Origin: Naumovozyma dairenensis CBS 421
Lineage: Eukaryota; Ascomycota; Saccharomycetes; Saccharomycetales; Saccharomycetaceae
NCBI RefSeq assembly: GCF_000227115.2
Contig: NC_016488.1
Span: 496,001-560,000, forward strand
Length of the DNA stretch: 64,000 bases
Direction: 5' to 3'
A program made the translations under genes and the position numbers. The notes under the pieces were generated by a model, which saw only the letters and a program-made list of their open reading frames with translations, made no database searches and was not told where the DNA came from. This document shows positions 9,150-18,672 of this stretch, in pieces. Within the stretch, counting starts at the first letter, position 1, and the number at the start of each line of letters is the position of its first letter.

Positions 9150-10619
9150 ATGCAGAATCATTCACATCCACATTCAAATTCAAACTCAAACTCAAACTCA
9201 AATTCAAACACACGACTTCCTCCAATATCATCCTTTGACAATCTAATCAAAGCCGCTGAAAGGAAATACAATCAACCAGATCGCACCGTTTCCGGGTCTA
9301 GTTCCAACAACAACAATTATAGCGCTACTATTTCCAACTCACTCAACCCATTATATAAAAGACCTCATTACTCCCANATTCAAGGAACTAGTAATAATTC
9401 ATTATTAAGTTATAGACTAGTCACCTCGGTACAAAATAGTAGTAGTGATGAAAATATCTCCCAATCTCAACCAAGTTCCAAGAATATTTCAGATGTTGAA
9501 TCAGAGGATGTTGAATCGGATACAGTCATGAATCTTAAGAATAAAAATAAACCTATTCCAACTTCTATTACCACTGTTGCTGCCTCCGCAAGCGATGATA
9601 TCAGTAATTATGATACTGAATTACAAAACCTTTCATCCAGAAATGATGACGAATATGAACATATCGTAAAGATAAACAATCATCATCATGATCATTCTAA
9701 TCCTAATCAGGATACTGAAGATTATGATGAAGAAACACATGATGATGACAATAACGTTGTCAAAAACATGACCACCGACATTAATTATAGAGACGTTGTT
9801 TTGGAAGATGACGACGATGACGATGACGATATATACGCCCCTACAAACTCTAGTAGTACACACAACCCTGAGAGGATACTGACAATTAGACCCAAGCCCA
9901 CAATCCCTCATAATAATAATAATTATGATAATATTATAAGAGTAGCAAAACCAAGAAGGAAAAAGCAATGCCCCATCTGTGGTAAAGTGTTTGCTAATTT
10001 AACCACACATAAGGCAACACATTTAACTGAAGAAGATCGTCCACATAGATGCCCCATTTGTAAACGTGGGTTTGGAAGAAATAATGATTTGATAAGGCAT
10101 AAGAAAAAACATTGGAATGATGGGTTATTGATAACGCCACCAACTTCTACAGCTACAACGACAGGAACAGCAGCATCACCATCAATAAATACACCAAATA
10201 ATAATACAAGCGGTAATAATACTACTGCGTCAACATCATTCACAACTTACAATGAAAATTATGAACGAAAAGAACAGGTAACAAATGAAGAACATTTAAA
10301 AGCATTACATCAAATGAAGGGAACTTTTGAATGTCCTTATAACGCAACATTAATTCAATTAGATATGGAATTATACCCTTATAAACAACAATTAATCAAT
10401 TTTGAAGCCATTCATTGTCATAAATCTGGTATATTTTCAAGACGTGATACTTTTAAAAATCATTTAAAGGCATTACATTTCTTATACCCACCTGGTACAA
10501 AGAAAAATGAAAGAAATAAAGTTCCGGGGACTTGTAAACATTGTGGAATGAAATTTGATAACGTAGATATTTGGTTATCTGAACATGTTGGGAAGACTTG
10601 TGGATATAAATATAACTAG
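9150..10619 (+). CDS. STP3: C2H2 zinc-finger protein of the Stp family (Stp3/Stp4)
   Basis: Putative nuclear transcription factor. The 489-residue product has a disordered N-terminal half with a Ser-Asn repeat (residues 9-20) and an Asp run near 220-227, then a first zinc finger near 274-291 (CPIC with paired His), a second near 301-321 (CPIC to HKKKH), an atypical third near 390-440 and a last Cys/His cluster (CKHCGMKF to CGY) near the C-terminus, the layout of Stp1-4. One ambiguous base (n at 9377) leaves one residue undefined. Position after VID22 matches STP3 (YLR375W); the following KNH1-like gene matches the neighbour of STP4 (YDL048C), so this is the post-duplication counterpart of both. 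Longer than S. cerevisiae Stp3 (343) through low-complexity growth. Confidence 0.85.
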   Translation: MQNHSHPHSNSNSNSNSNSNTRLPPISSFDNLIKAAERKYNQPDRTVSGSSSNNNNYSATISNSLNPLYKRPHYSXIQGTSNNSLLSYRLVTSVQNSSSDENISQSQPSSKNISDVESEDVESDTVMNLKNKNKPIPTSITTVAASASDDISNYDTELQNLSSRNDDEYEHIVKINNHHHDHSNPNQDTEDYDEETHDDDNNVVKNMTTDINYRDVVLEDDDDDDDDIYAPTNSSSTHNPERILTIRPKPTIPHNNNNYDNIIRVAKPRRKKQCPICGKVFANLTTHKATHLTEEDRPHRCPICKRGFGRNNDLIRHKKKHWNDGLLITPPTSTATTTGTAASPSINTPNNNTSGNNTTASTSFTTYNENYERKEQVTNEEHLKALHQMKGTFECPYNATLIQLDMELYPYKQQLINFEAIHCHKSGIFSRRDTFKNHLKALHFLYPPGTKKNERNKVPGTCKHCGMKFDNVDIWLSEHVGKTCGYKYN

Positions 10620-11226
10620 GAAAAAAATGGGAAAGGAATGAACATTACTTTAACACGAATTTCTTTACATGTATATATATTGATGCATGGTAGTATAAAT
10701 AATAAAAAATGTTCTACCAAATTGTACTACATTACTGAAGAGGAGGCTATATACATATATACATATTTCTTTTTATCTATATTCATTTTCTTAGTTTTCA
10801 CACTTACGCACCTTCACTTATCACAAATGCAACAAATATAAATATTGTCGAAATAAATTTAGGTTATTCAGGTTGACTTATATCATTAACTTGTCGATTG
10901 CCAAAAATGACTTTCTGAGAAGAAAGAGGGTTAAACCAAGAAAGTTAGGGCACAGTTCTCCGGGTGACACCACTAACGGAGTTGAGTTTCGCGTCTTGTT
11001 TACGTTTTTTACAAACAGACAAGAAAGAATGAGAATATGAGAAATGTAACACCACACTTTGCTAGCGCCTGTAATATATCCTGCCATGCATATTGAACTT
11101 ATTTAGCTACAGAAATGTTCACTATCATGTTATAAGTTTTAAGTAATTACTTTTTTTTTTATTTACAAGGAATAAAAAATGACGAATGATAATCTAGTGT
11201 TGAAATGCGATCATACATATCTCTAT
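10620..11226. other. convergent STP3-DUF218 intergenic region
   Basis: About 600 bases between converging genes. Contains A/T-rich 3' sequence and a poly-T tract (11151-11160). A 69-codon minus-strand ORF (10878-11087) has no recognisable relative and is treated as chance. Confidence 0.5.
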
Positions 11227-12150
11227 CTATTCAGTGATAGACCATGGCATTTTTCCACGTATATACTTCTCAAAATGATTCTCATCATTTTCACTCGGAG
11301 AATCTAAACGTAGTAATTTGATATCTTCATAGAACGCTTTTCTGTGATAAGGATTACGTTTTTCTTTCTTATCAACAAGGGGTGTTTTTCTGGCATACCA
11401 ATCTCTGCGGAAATGAGAGAATGCATTTTCCTTTTCCAATTTATCCAATTTCTTCAAATATGTTTCTATTTCTTTCTCTGTTGGATCATGAAGCAATGGA
11501 TCTCTACTAATATAATTGAAATGGTCAATAGGAAAATCTATAGCTTTCGCATGACAATCAATAAATCTCTTCCTCTTGAAACCAAAGCCAATGACTGTAA
11601 TATCTTCTGGATAAAATCCAACCATTTCCTTGAAACGACAAATGGAATAAAATAAATTATCAAATGAATCCAATGCAAATTCCTCTGTAACAATATAATC
11701 AGGAGAAAGGAATTGACTTGGATATTTTTTGAAAAGATTGTGCATACAACTACCTAATTTCTCATCAACTTCCCAGAATTGCAGTTGATTTCGAGAATAG
11801 TCAGGATATTCAAACATCCTTTCCATTAAAGCATAATAACTTTGAGCTTCCGACATTGGTCCCGCTTCTTTCTTAGTCTGACCTCCACTAAACACTAACA
11901 ATGAATGTTCTGGATCCTTTAACAATTCTTCGATTGCTAAGAGACTTTGCCAAATAAAGGCTAAATGATCATTGCCTTCATGTTGAAAAGATTCTAAGAA
12001 CCATTCACTTGCAGATGCTCCTACAGTAAAGGGAATTTCATCGTCATAAAGAACTTTTGGAGCTATTTTCCATATCGAATGGCATGGAACAATGATCAAT
12101 TTCGTCTTCCTTGTCTTACTTTTCGAGTCAAGATTACTACCTTCAGTCAT
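11227..12150 (-). CDS. DUF218-family protein (YdcF/SanA-like fold), function unknown
   Basis: The 307-residue product carries marks of the DUF218 family: a first strand with LIIVPCHSIW near residues 18-27, the LLVFSGGQTK loop near 104-113, a glutamate-containing region reading EEFALDSFDNLFYSICRF near 156-173, and VIGFGFKRKRF near 185-195. In bacteria the family is linked to envelope and nucleotide-like substrates; the role in fungi is not established. There is no signal peptide or membrane span, so it is probably cytosolic. It is divergent from the KNH1-like gene. I cannot name an S. cerevisiae counterpart at either STP3 or STP4, so it may be an ancestral gene that species lost. Family assignment is from motif recognition only. 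Confidence 0.7.
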   Translation of the reverse strand: MTEGSNLDSKSKTRKTKLIIVPCHSIWKIAPKVLYDDEIPFTVGASASEWFLESFQHEGNDHLAFIWQSLLAIEELLKDPEHSLLVFSGGQTKKEAGPMSEAQSYYALMERMFEYPDYSRNQLQFWEVDEKLGSCMHNLFKKYPSQFLSPDYIVTEEFALDSFDNLFYSICRFKEMVGFYPEDITVIGFGFKRKRFIDCHAKAIDFPIDHFNYISRDPLLHDPTEKEIETYLKKLDKLEKENAFSHFRRDWYARKTPLVDKKEKRNPYHRKAFYEDIKLLRLDSPSENDENHFEKYIRGKMPWSITE

Positions 12151-12972
12151 TCTTTCAATACCAGTTCCACTGTTAGTTTGTTTTACAATATATTGTAGAC
12201 TGAAGAAAATGAGAACAGTCCAATGGACGATTTTTCAACATTATAATTGACAGCAATATATAGACCATTTCTCTCGTACATTTTGAAAGATGAAAACAAC
12301 AAGAATCGTCAATTGCTAGCGCCGCCAATAAGGTCCACAATCTGTACTAATTAACAGACCAGCACAATATGCCAGGAAAATGGCAACGATGTAAATGTTA
12401 GTTTCAAAGGGTTTCTACTACCGCTTTTCAATCCCTTGTACTTTATCGTATTTGATTGTTTCTGTTCGACACCGGTAGAAATGTCAGATTTCTTGTTACG
12501 AAGTATCTTCTACTAAGAAATTTTATCTATTTATGCAGTCACTTCAAAGTCCTACAAAAAACCATTTGATCTAATAATAGCATATTTAAATAATGATCTT
12601 CTTGAAATTTCCAACTGTAAAAACTTCATCCTTCTGTACGATCTTTAATAATAGTATATGTTTTTGCGTACCGTTGTCGAATCATTGTCAAAAAGGGGAA
12701 AATAAAAGGGCGACGGAAAAAGGAAGAAAAAATGTGTCATAAATTAAGGAAAATACAACAACAATAGCGAAAATTTCGTGTACAGAGGGAAAACCTGGAA
12801 CAGAATGAGGCAAAAAAGAAGTACTTAGATAAATTGGTTTGTAGAGAACAAACAAATATGTGGGATTTTTCAATCCTTTTTTCTTGATATCTAAAGATGG
12901 AAAATATATGAAAACAAACGAAAATAGCTAGATACAAACACTTGCTTAACCTTCGTTTCGAAGCAAACAAAA
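12151..12972. other. divergent DUF218-KNH1 intergenic region
   Basis: About 820 bases of promoter sequence. The short overlapping ORFs at 12688-12970 on the minus strand are low-complexity and unsupported. No RNA gene or repeat element recognised. Confidence 0.5.
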
Positions 12973-13812
12973 ATGATAGTCCTGTATTACATTCTTTTAC
13001 AATTATTACTCTTTATCACAACAACAACATGGGCAGATATAATTATACTTGAACCTAAGCAAAATGCAGTTCTGAATTTTGGTAAAGCCAAGACTAAAGA
13101 TCTATCAATTAAATGGACGCATTCTGAAGAATGGCCAAAGCAAGAAGAAATAATTAAATATACATTCATCTTATGTGCCGGTCCTAATACACAAATTCAA
13201 GCAATTGCTACATTAGATACATTATATCCTGAACAGATAACTCAATCACCGCCACCTAATGGTCACCAATTCCAAGTAAAATTAAAATTAAACAATATGA
13301 TGAGTGTATCAGGATATTATTACGTTCAAATCTTTGCTCAAACAGTTGAAGGTTATACGATTCATTACACTCATCCATTTTATATTAAAGGGATGAAAAA
13401 CGTGGTTAATAAATTACCATTTGATAAAGATGTTAAATATCCTGAACCGCCAGCTGAACATAAGACGACGTTAGTAGAACCTCAAGCTCCACAAGATCCA
13501 ATTAATTTAGGAAAGATTCCATATCATAAACAAACGGGGTTAATTAAATATGCACCAGTACAAACACAACCAAAGACTTTTATAAATGTTAAGAAATCAT
13601 GGGTTTTGAAGAATCCCAAGACTATAGTGACAATGTTTGTATCACCAAGGAGTAGTATTGATATGGTTACTACAGTGACACCTGGTTGGAATTATATCAT
13701 TAATAATCAATATAATTTGGCAAAACCTGCTAAATTTCCTAGTGAGAACGGTGGGTGGTATAGTAGAATAATTACAGCACATCCAAGGAAAGTTAATCGT
13801 CAGAATAAGTGA
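12973..13812 (+). CDS. KNH1: cell-wall beta-1,6-glucan assembly protein Knh1/Kre9
   Basis: Secreted O-glycosylated protein needed for beta-1,6-glucan assembly. The 279-residue product starts with a signal peptide (hydrophobic residues 2-16, likely cleavage near residue 21, after TTTWA), then a Kre9/Knh1 N-terminal Ig-like domain (IIILEPKQNAVLNFG, SGYYYVQIFAQT near 112-123, YTIHYTHPFYIKGM), and a C-terminal Kre9/Knh1 domain that ends in the basic stretch HPRKVNRQNK. S. cerevisiae KNH1 and KRE9 are 268 and 276 residues. Adjacency to an STP gene matches KNH1 (YDL049C) beside STP4 (YDL048C), which favours KNH1 over KRE9. Confidence 0.87.
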   Translation: MIVLYYILLQLLLFITTTTWADIIILEPKQNAVLNFGKAKTKDLSIKWTHSEEWPKQEEIIKYTFILCAGPNTQIQAIATLDTLYPEQITQSPPPNGHQFQVKLKLNNMMSVSGYYYVQIFAQTVEGYTIHYTHPFYIKGMKNVVNKLPFDKDVKYPEPPAEHKTTLVEPQAPQDPINLGKIPYHKQTGLIKYAPVQTQPKTFINVKKSWVLKNPKTIVTMFVSPRSSIDMVTTVTPGWNYIINNQYNLAKPAKFPSENGGWYSRIITAHPRKVNRQNK

Positions 13813-13912
13813 AATAGAATTTTAGGTGAAGATGATGGAAATTTGGGATTATTTAAAGAATGATAATAAATAAATGTATGCATAAAGACTTTTAACTGTT
13901 TTTTTTTTTGGT

Positions 13913-14737
13913 TTATAAAATTCTTGACTTTAGTTCTGTTTCATGAAGTAAGATCATATCCATACCGTTTATAAATGACTCAGGAAAATATGTAGGCAAT
14001 TTTTTTGAATGCTGTTGTAAGTGTATTGATGAGGAAGATGGTGATGATTCTAACGAATTTTCTATACCTTTATAATAAGAGATTCCATAACTTGTTGTGA
14101 AGATCCAACAACCAAAAGATTTTCTTAACAGTTTCAGTAATTTTAACAACAATGGGAAAGTTGATGTCGAGGAGGATGAGGAAGATGATATATATGACAA
14201 GTTATCTATTATGATTCCAGACAGCTGGTATTGGTCAATGCTATCACTGGATGTCGAAGGGTATTGTTGACACCTTTTTAAAGCGTCTATCGGAGAACCA
14301 TTCAATTGCATCAAAAAATTTATTAGTCCATCCATATTCAGTATCGAGAATGAATTCATATAATTGATTGATGTTGTAAAATTAGTTTGGTTATTTTCCC
14401 TGTCAAACAGTTCTATAAGATATTGTTTCCATGTAGATGATATATCAATGATTAAATATGAATTTTTGCCGTTTTTCTCATGATTCGGTATTGTTATGAG
14501 GTCAATGAGTAGTTTCTTTTTGAAGGTTGTTAGTTTAAACTCGTGTTCAATTAAATGTGCTAATGCCACCTTATTAGTATTATTATCATCATTTTTGTCA
14601 TCATCCAGATGGTCATTTACAGAAATGATTGACTTATTGTTATTAATTATTAAATCATTCGATATATTAATGAATTTCAATTCCGGTCGAATATAATTTG
14701 CAAGGGGATAAATCCTACAGTGAGCTAATACATCCAT
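13913..14737 (-). CDS. PSY3: Shu complex subunit Psy3
   Basis: Rad51-paralogue-like subunit of the Shu complex (Psy3-Csm2-Shu1-Shu2), which helps Rad51 load during homologous recombination and error-free damage bypass. The 274-residue product shares with S. cerevisiae Psy3 (242) the start MxVLxxxRIYPLxN, YMNSFSILNMDGLINFL, SPIDALKRCQ, GIIIDNLSY, the FGCWIFT segment and FINGMDMILLHE. Extra length comes from Asp/Asn and Ser runs (near 44-54 and 183-191). It ends soon after the ILLHE segment, lacking the short tail of the S. cerevisiae protein. Next to FBP1 as in YLR376C-YLR377C. Confidence 0.9.
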   Translation of the reverse strand: MDVLAHCRIYPLANYIRPELKFINISNDLIINNNKSIISVNDHLDDDKNDDNNTNKVALAHLIEHEFKLTTFKKKLLIDLITIPNHEKNGKNSYLIIDISSTWKQYLIELFDRENNQTNFTTSINYMNSFSILNMDGLINFLMQLNGSPIDALKRCQQYPSTSSDSIDQYQLSGIIIDNLSYISSSSSSSTSTFPLLLKLLKLLRKSFGCWIFTTSYGISYYKGIENSLESSPSSSSIHLQQHSKKLPTYFPESFINGMDMILLHETELKSRIL

Positions 14738-15197
14738 CGGCGTTCGATTGCGTAAAATGTTGAATTGTCCTTGTTCTTATGCTGGTAAATTACTAACAAG
14801 ATCGTACTGAAATATATGATGGTTGTTTGAAAAAACTGGAAAATTTCAAGTTTTTGGAAAAATGAACATTATGTTCCGTGTAGGCATAAGTATGTATAGA
14901 TTAAACAAAATGGTGCCAGTTTTCTATATAACTGTCTTCCTCCAATGCTAGTAGCTCCATAGATGTTGGTTACTGAAGAATCCTCATTACTATACTTTTT
15001 AACCTCAATTTCTTTTGAAGTGCTACAAAAACAACTATATTTTATAGAAAAAACGAAGAGAATAATGATAATAAGTGATCTAGAATATATATAAGATGAT
15101 AATTTTGTAAATACCTAAATAAATCAAATTATTTATAAATAAATATGGAAGAAGAGTAGAGGAAGAATATGAACATAGTTAAAACCAGGCAAACGAA
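14738..15197. other. PSY3 upstream / FBP1 downstream region
   Basis: About 460 bases between two minus-strand genes: PSY3 promoter and FBP1 3' end. The TACTAAC at 14790-14796 is on the plus strand, opposite to both genes, so it is not a splicing signal for them. Nothing else seen. Confidence 0.5.
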
Positions 15198-16430
15198 TCA
15201 TTTATCATGAATAAATTTCAAATATTTATCGATATCATCAGTTGAACCCAACCAAATGGAAGATTTATCATGAATATGAGTTGGTTTCAAATCCAAGATT
15301 CTTTCACCAAAATCATTAACTGCCTTCCCACCAGCTTGTTCCATTAAGAAAGCCATTGGGAAAGCTTCATACAACAATCTTAATTTCCCATTTGGATTCT
15401 TCTTATCGCAAGGATATGAGAAAATCCCACCATAAAGGAAAGTTCTATGAACATCAGCTACCATGGAACCAATATATCTAGCAGTATATGGACTCTTTGT
15501 AGATTTATTCATTTCACTCTTTGGATCTTTCAAAAATTTCAAGAATTCTAAAATAGACTCATCCCAATTATACCCATTCCCTTCATTAATTGAATAAATT
15601 GATCTTTGTTCTGGAATTTTCAAATTTGGTTGTGTTAAAATGAATTCTCCTAAATTATTATCCAAAGTGAATCCATCTACACCATCCCCGAACGTAATGA
15701 AAAGATGAGTGGAAGCACCATACATTGCATAACATGCAGCAACCATATCATGACCAGTTCTTAATACATTCTTAGTCAATTCATTAGGGTCAGCATATTT
15801 TGCTTTAGTTTCAGGTAATATTTTGAAAATAGAGACTATTGTTCCAACAGCGACACCTGCGTCCAAGTTGGAAGATCCATCAATGGGGTCACAACAAACT
15901 GCATAGGAGGTTTCATCTTCTCCTTCTACGGTGTTGAAGATTATTAAATCTTCTTGTTCTTCAGATACTAATATTTTTACCACACCGCATGATTTCATTG
16001 CGTTTAGGAAGATTTCATCTGATAAGATGTCCAATTTTTTTTGAACGTCACCTGTTGAGTTTATTGAGATGGAATGATTTTGTACGTTGATTAAATTGAC
16101 TAATTCAGCCTTTCTAATTGTTTGTGAGATGAATTTGAAAGCGAATTGTAAGGCGTTTAATAAGAGAGTTAAGTTACCCTTTGCATTTTGGAAATTTCTT
16201 TGGTTTTCAATGATGAATCTTGATAATGTGATTATATCGGTGTCTATGGATTCTGAAGATGAAGAGTTTCTTCGACCGGCAGGGGAGCTTTCATTTAATT
16301 GAGATTTGAATCTTTCTGATTCTTTGGATGAAGAAATTTTCTTTTTGAGATTATTGAGTTGAGATTTTGTTGATTCGTTATCGGAATCAATTGCAAAAGT
16401 ATTGTGTTGTAATGGAGAAACTGTTGGCAT
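15198..16430 (-). CDS. FBP1: fructose-1,6-bisphosphatase
   Basis: Cytosolic gluconeogenic enzyme that hydrolyses fructose 1,6-bisphosphate. The 410-residue product has the catalytic metal-binding motif DPIDGSSNL at 181-189, YIGSMVADVHRT, and the C-terminal LYEAFPMAFLMEQAGGKA. It is about 60 residues longer than S. cerevisiae Fbp1 (348), almost all in an N-terminal Ser/Lys/Asn-rich extension before DTDIITLSRFI. The extension keeps two regulatory marks: proline at position 2 (MPT, the GID-ligase degron in S. cerevisiae) and a PKA-type RRNS at 53-56, displaced from its place near residue 9-12 in S. cerevisiae. A CSRE-type element lies upstream at 17072-17082, fitting glucose repression. Confidence 0.97.
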   Translation of the reverse strand: MPTVSPLQHNTFAIDSDNESTKSQLNNLKKKISSSKESERFKSQLNESSPAGRRNSSSSESIDTDIITLSRFIIENQRNFQNAKGNLTLLLNALQFAFKFISQTIRKAELVNLINVQNHSISINSTGDVQKKLDILSDEIFLNAMKSCGVVKILVSEEQEDLIIFNTVEGEDETSYAVCCDPIDGSSNLDAGVAVGTIVSIFKILPETKAKYADPNELTKNVLRTGHDMVAACYAMYGASTHLFITFGDGVDGFTLDNNLGEFILTQPNLKIPEQRSIYSINEGNGYNWDESILEFLKFLKDPKSEMNKSTKSPYTARYIGSMVADVHRTFLYGGIFSYPCDKKNPNGKLRLLYEAFPMAFLMEQAGGKAVNDFGERILDLKPTHIHDKSSIWLGSTDDIDKYLKFIHDK

Positions 16431-17097
16431 TTTTCGCTTGTAATAGTGTTTGTTAATAGTCTTGATAAAAGGGGGAGTTTTGTTATGTAACTGAGGTAGA
16501 GTGGTATATGTTATTGATAGACTATATAGAGGAGAGTAGAATTGAGTAGGTATATAATGATGAAGATATATAATTTATAGATACCAGTTCCTTATATATG
16601 AATGATGGTAACAGTGCAAGAAATCAATTAATTACAAAGATGTGCTTGTGTATAGGTGGTATTAATAATTGTGTTATTAATATATTCTGTAATGCCTGTA
16701 AGGCAATAATAATATAATATAATATAATATAATATAGTATAGATCTTTGTGAAGTATGGCCGGTTTGTTGTTGTTATAGTGGTGCTGGTGATGAATATGG
16801 TAAGGATAATGATAAATACAGCAAATTGATAGCGCGTGTGCGTACGTACGTACGTAATGAAATGTAATGGATGTGTAAGAAGAGAGAAGAGAAGGAAAGG
16901 AAAGGCTAAAGGGTGGATGGCTGGCGGTGATTCCTTACAACGGCGTTGGAGTCCCGGCATATACTTGCCACTACTTATCTTCCTCCCGGTTGGCTAGCAC
17001 CGACCGGCTATATATAATTTACTTACGTACGTGTGGGAGAGACCAACTCCGAAAGTCCGGAGACCCCGCAGCCGTTCGTCCGGTTAAATAAGCTAAT
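16431..17097 (-). promoter_or_regulatory. FBP1 promoter region
   Basis: About 670 bases between FBP1 and the 3' end of the unknown gene. It contains a TAATA-unit repeat (about 16706-16736), a CGTA-unit repeat (16841-16856), a GC-richer block (16905-17090), GCGGGG on the minus strand (17064-17069, Mig1-like core) and a CSRE match (17072-17082). Confidence 0.5.
17072..17082 (+). promoter_or_regulatory. carbon source-responsive element (Cat8/Sip4 type)
   Basis: CCGTTCGTCCG matches the CSRE consensus CCRTYCRTCCG at every position. It lies about 640 bp upstream of FBP1, a classic Cat8/Sip4 target in S. cerevisiae, and only 16 bases beyond the stop codon of the unknown gene. Confidence 0.55.
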
Positions 17098-18336
17098 TTA
17101 TCTTCTTCTGCGTTTTCGGTTTCTTCTTTTGGTGCCCCATCGACCCGTACGCTCCCTAACGGATAGATACTCGTCGCCGCACAACGCAGGGAAATAATCG
17201 ACACAAACGTTAACACTCTTAGTTTTATTAGCATACTTTTCATACTCACTCTCATTATCGCTCTCTTGGTAATTCTCATTATTAATATTACCTTCTAAGT
17301 CGCTCTCATTGCTTTCTTCATCCTCAGCATAGTTATTACTGGCGTCGCCGCCACCTCGTGTCCCATTGATACCAGAAGCAGTATCTGGCTGATCTTCTGT
17401 TTTTCGAGCAAAATATTTTTGGATGTTTAAATATGGCAATCGAGTTGCTAAGACTCTTCCTACTTCATATATCGTCGTACTATTACATGTTAGCCTTCGA
17501 CTTACATTTACCTCTGTTTGAATATCTGTTATTATCTTGATAGCATCTGAGTGTAAGTTGATATCAAATTTATCAAGGTCTGTTTTATCACCTATCACAC
17601 CGTCCAATTCCTCCATTTCAAATAAATCAAGTGCATATCTTAGTACCCTCGTACGATATGTCTCCGCCGGGGTTTGAATAAGTTGCATCTTTATATTCTC
17701 TAAGATTTGTCCGTTTACCTCTTTATATTTATCATTTTTGAATACCCTCTTGTGAAATAAATACCTTCGACAAATTGCTTCAAAATCTGTCCTACGAGGA
17801 AATACTTTACCACTACGAGGATAAGCCTTTTTAATCATATCAGAAATAATCGTTACATCATGATCATCAAATACTTTACCCCGATTCTCCCTCCTAGAAT
17901 TCTTCACCTTCTCAGATTTCAAAATATGCTTAATGAAATCAAACGTAGGATTCATAATACGATCAACTATCATATAATCATAAGTACCAAACAATTTAGC
18001 CACTTGATTCATACTGACTTGCCCAGCATCATCTCGTATACTAGATAAATATCGATCATCTTCATTCTTACCATGATTCAGGAATGTTTGATTGATTCTA
18101 TAAAATGTAGCAGCAATTTCAGTAATTATGACAATTCGGAGCCGTTTCTCCTCTTCCGACATCTTTTTGTTACATTCCACTTTCTTCACATTTAAATTAT
18201 CAGGATTCAATATCTGATCTCTGTGAACAATATATACTGGGATATTATCAAAATATCCGGGAATCACTTGCTTTCGATATGGGATTAAATCTTCGTCTAC
18301 AAGGGCTTTCACAGTTTTTTTTTGTCCCCCTGCCAT
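17098..18336 (-). CDS. unrecognised 412-residue protein
   Basis: I do not recognise this protein. Residues 1-310 look folded: mixed helix with several basic patches (SRRENRGK near 147-154, FPRRTDFEAICRRYLFHKR near 179-197) and an IVDRIMNP segment at 123-130. Residues 311-372 are Asn/Glu/Ser/Gly-rich and probably disordered; the last residues (KRRNRKRRRR) are a strong nuclear-localisation or nucleic-acid-binding tail. The 3' third uses GC-rich codons unusual among its neighbours. It sits at the synteny break between FBP1 and VTA1, where S. cerevisiae has nothing. The IVDRIxN string and basic middle recall the 2-micron plasmid partition protein Rep1, but this is a weak lead. The uninterrupted 1.2-kb frame argues for a real gene. 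Confidence 0.75.
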   Translation of the reverse strand: MAGGQKKTVKALVDEDLIPYRKQVIPGYFDNIPVYIVHRDQILNPDNLNVKKVECNKKMSEEEKRLRIVIITEIAATFYRINQTFLNHGKNEDDRYLSSIRDDAGQVSMNQVAKLFGTYDYMIVDRIMNPTFDFIKHILKSEKVKNSRRENRGKVFDDHDVTIISDMIKKAYPRSGKVFPRRTDFEAICRRYLFHKRVFKNDKYKEVNGQILENIKMQLIQTPAETYRTRVLRYALDLFEMEELDGVIGDKTDLDKFDINLHSDAIKIITDIQTEVNVSRRLTCNSTTIYEVGRVLATRLPYLNIQKYFARKTEDQPDTASGINGTRGGGDASNNYAEDEESNESDLEGNINNENYQESDNESEYEKYANKTKSVNVCVDYFPALCGDEYLSVRERTGRWGTKRRNRKRRRR

Positions 18337-18672
18337 ATTGTGTGTCTAAATATTTGTGTCATTCAAACTCTAAATTGCATATTCTTTGAATTTCACTTGG
18401 ACAGGTTTACGCACGTTTATAATATTATTCGTTTCTTACCTGGAACAATTTATCTATTACTCAAAAAAGAACTATGTAGAAAATATACAATCCGTTCAAC
18501 CTTTTCTTAGCACCCAGCCGGGTAAAATTTCAAACAACTTTAGTTTTATTGAAGTGCTCCCAAACTCTCTAGGAGGCACGTCACCAAAACCATACATGAA
18601 TGCATTTAAATTAGATATTACACATATCTTTTTATACGTACGCAGATAAATACCTTTCGGTTCTATTTAACA
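18337..18672. other. unknown gene upstream / VTA1 downstream region
   Basis: About 340 bases between two minus-strand genes. Short plus-strand ORFs here lack any similarity I recognise. Nothing else seen. Confidence 0.5.

Noticed and set aside
10878..11087. 69-codon minus-strand ORF between STP3 and the DUF218 gene
   Set aside because: Lies in a convergent intergenic region with no promoter-like sequence and no known relative.
17098..18336. Reading the unknown protein as an SBF/MBF-type factor because VTA1 neighbours SWI6 in S. cerevisiae
   Set aside because: No KilA-N-type DNA-binding domain or ankyrin repeats are visible.
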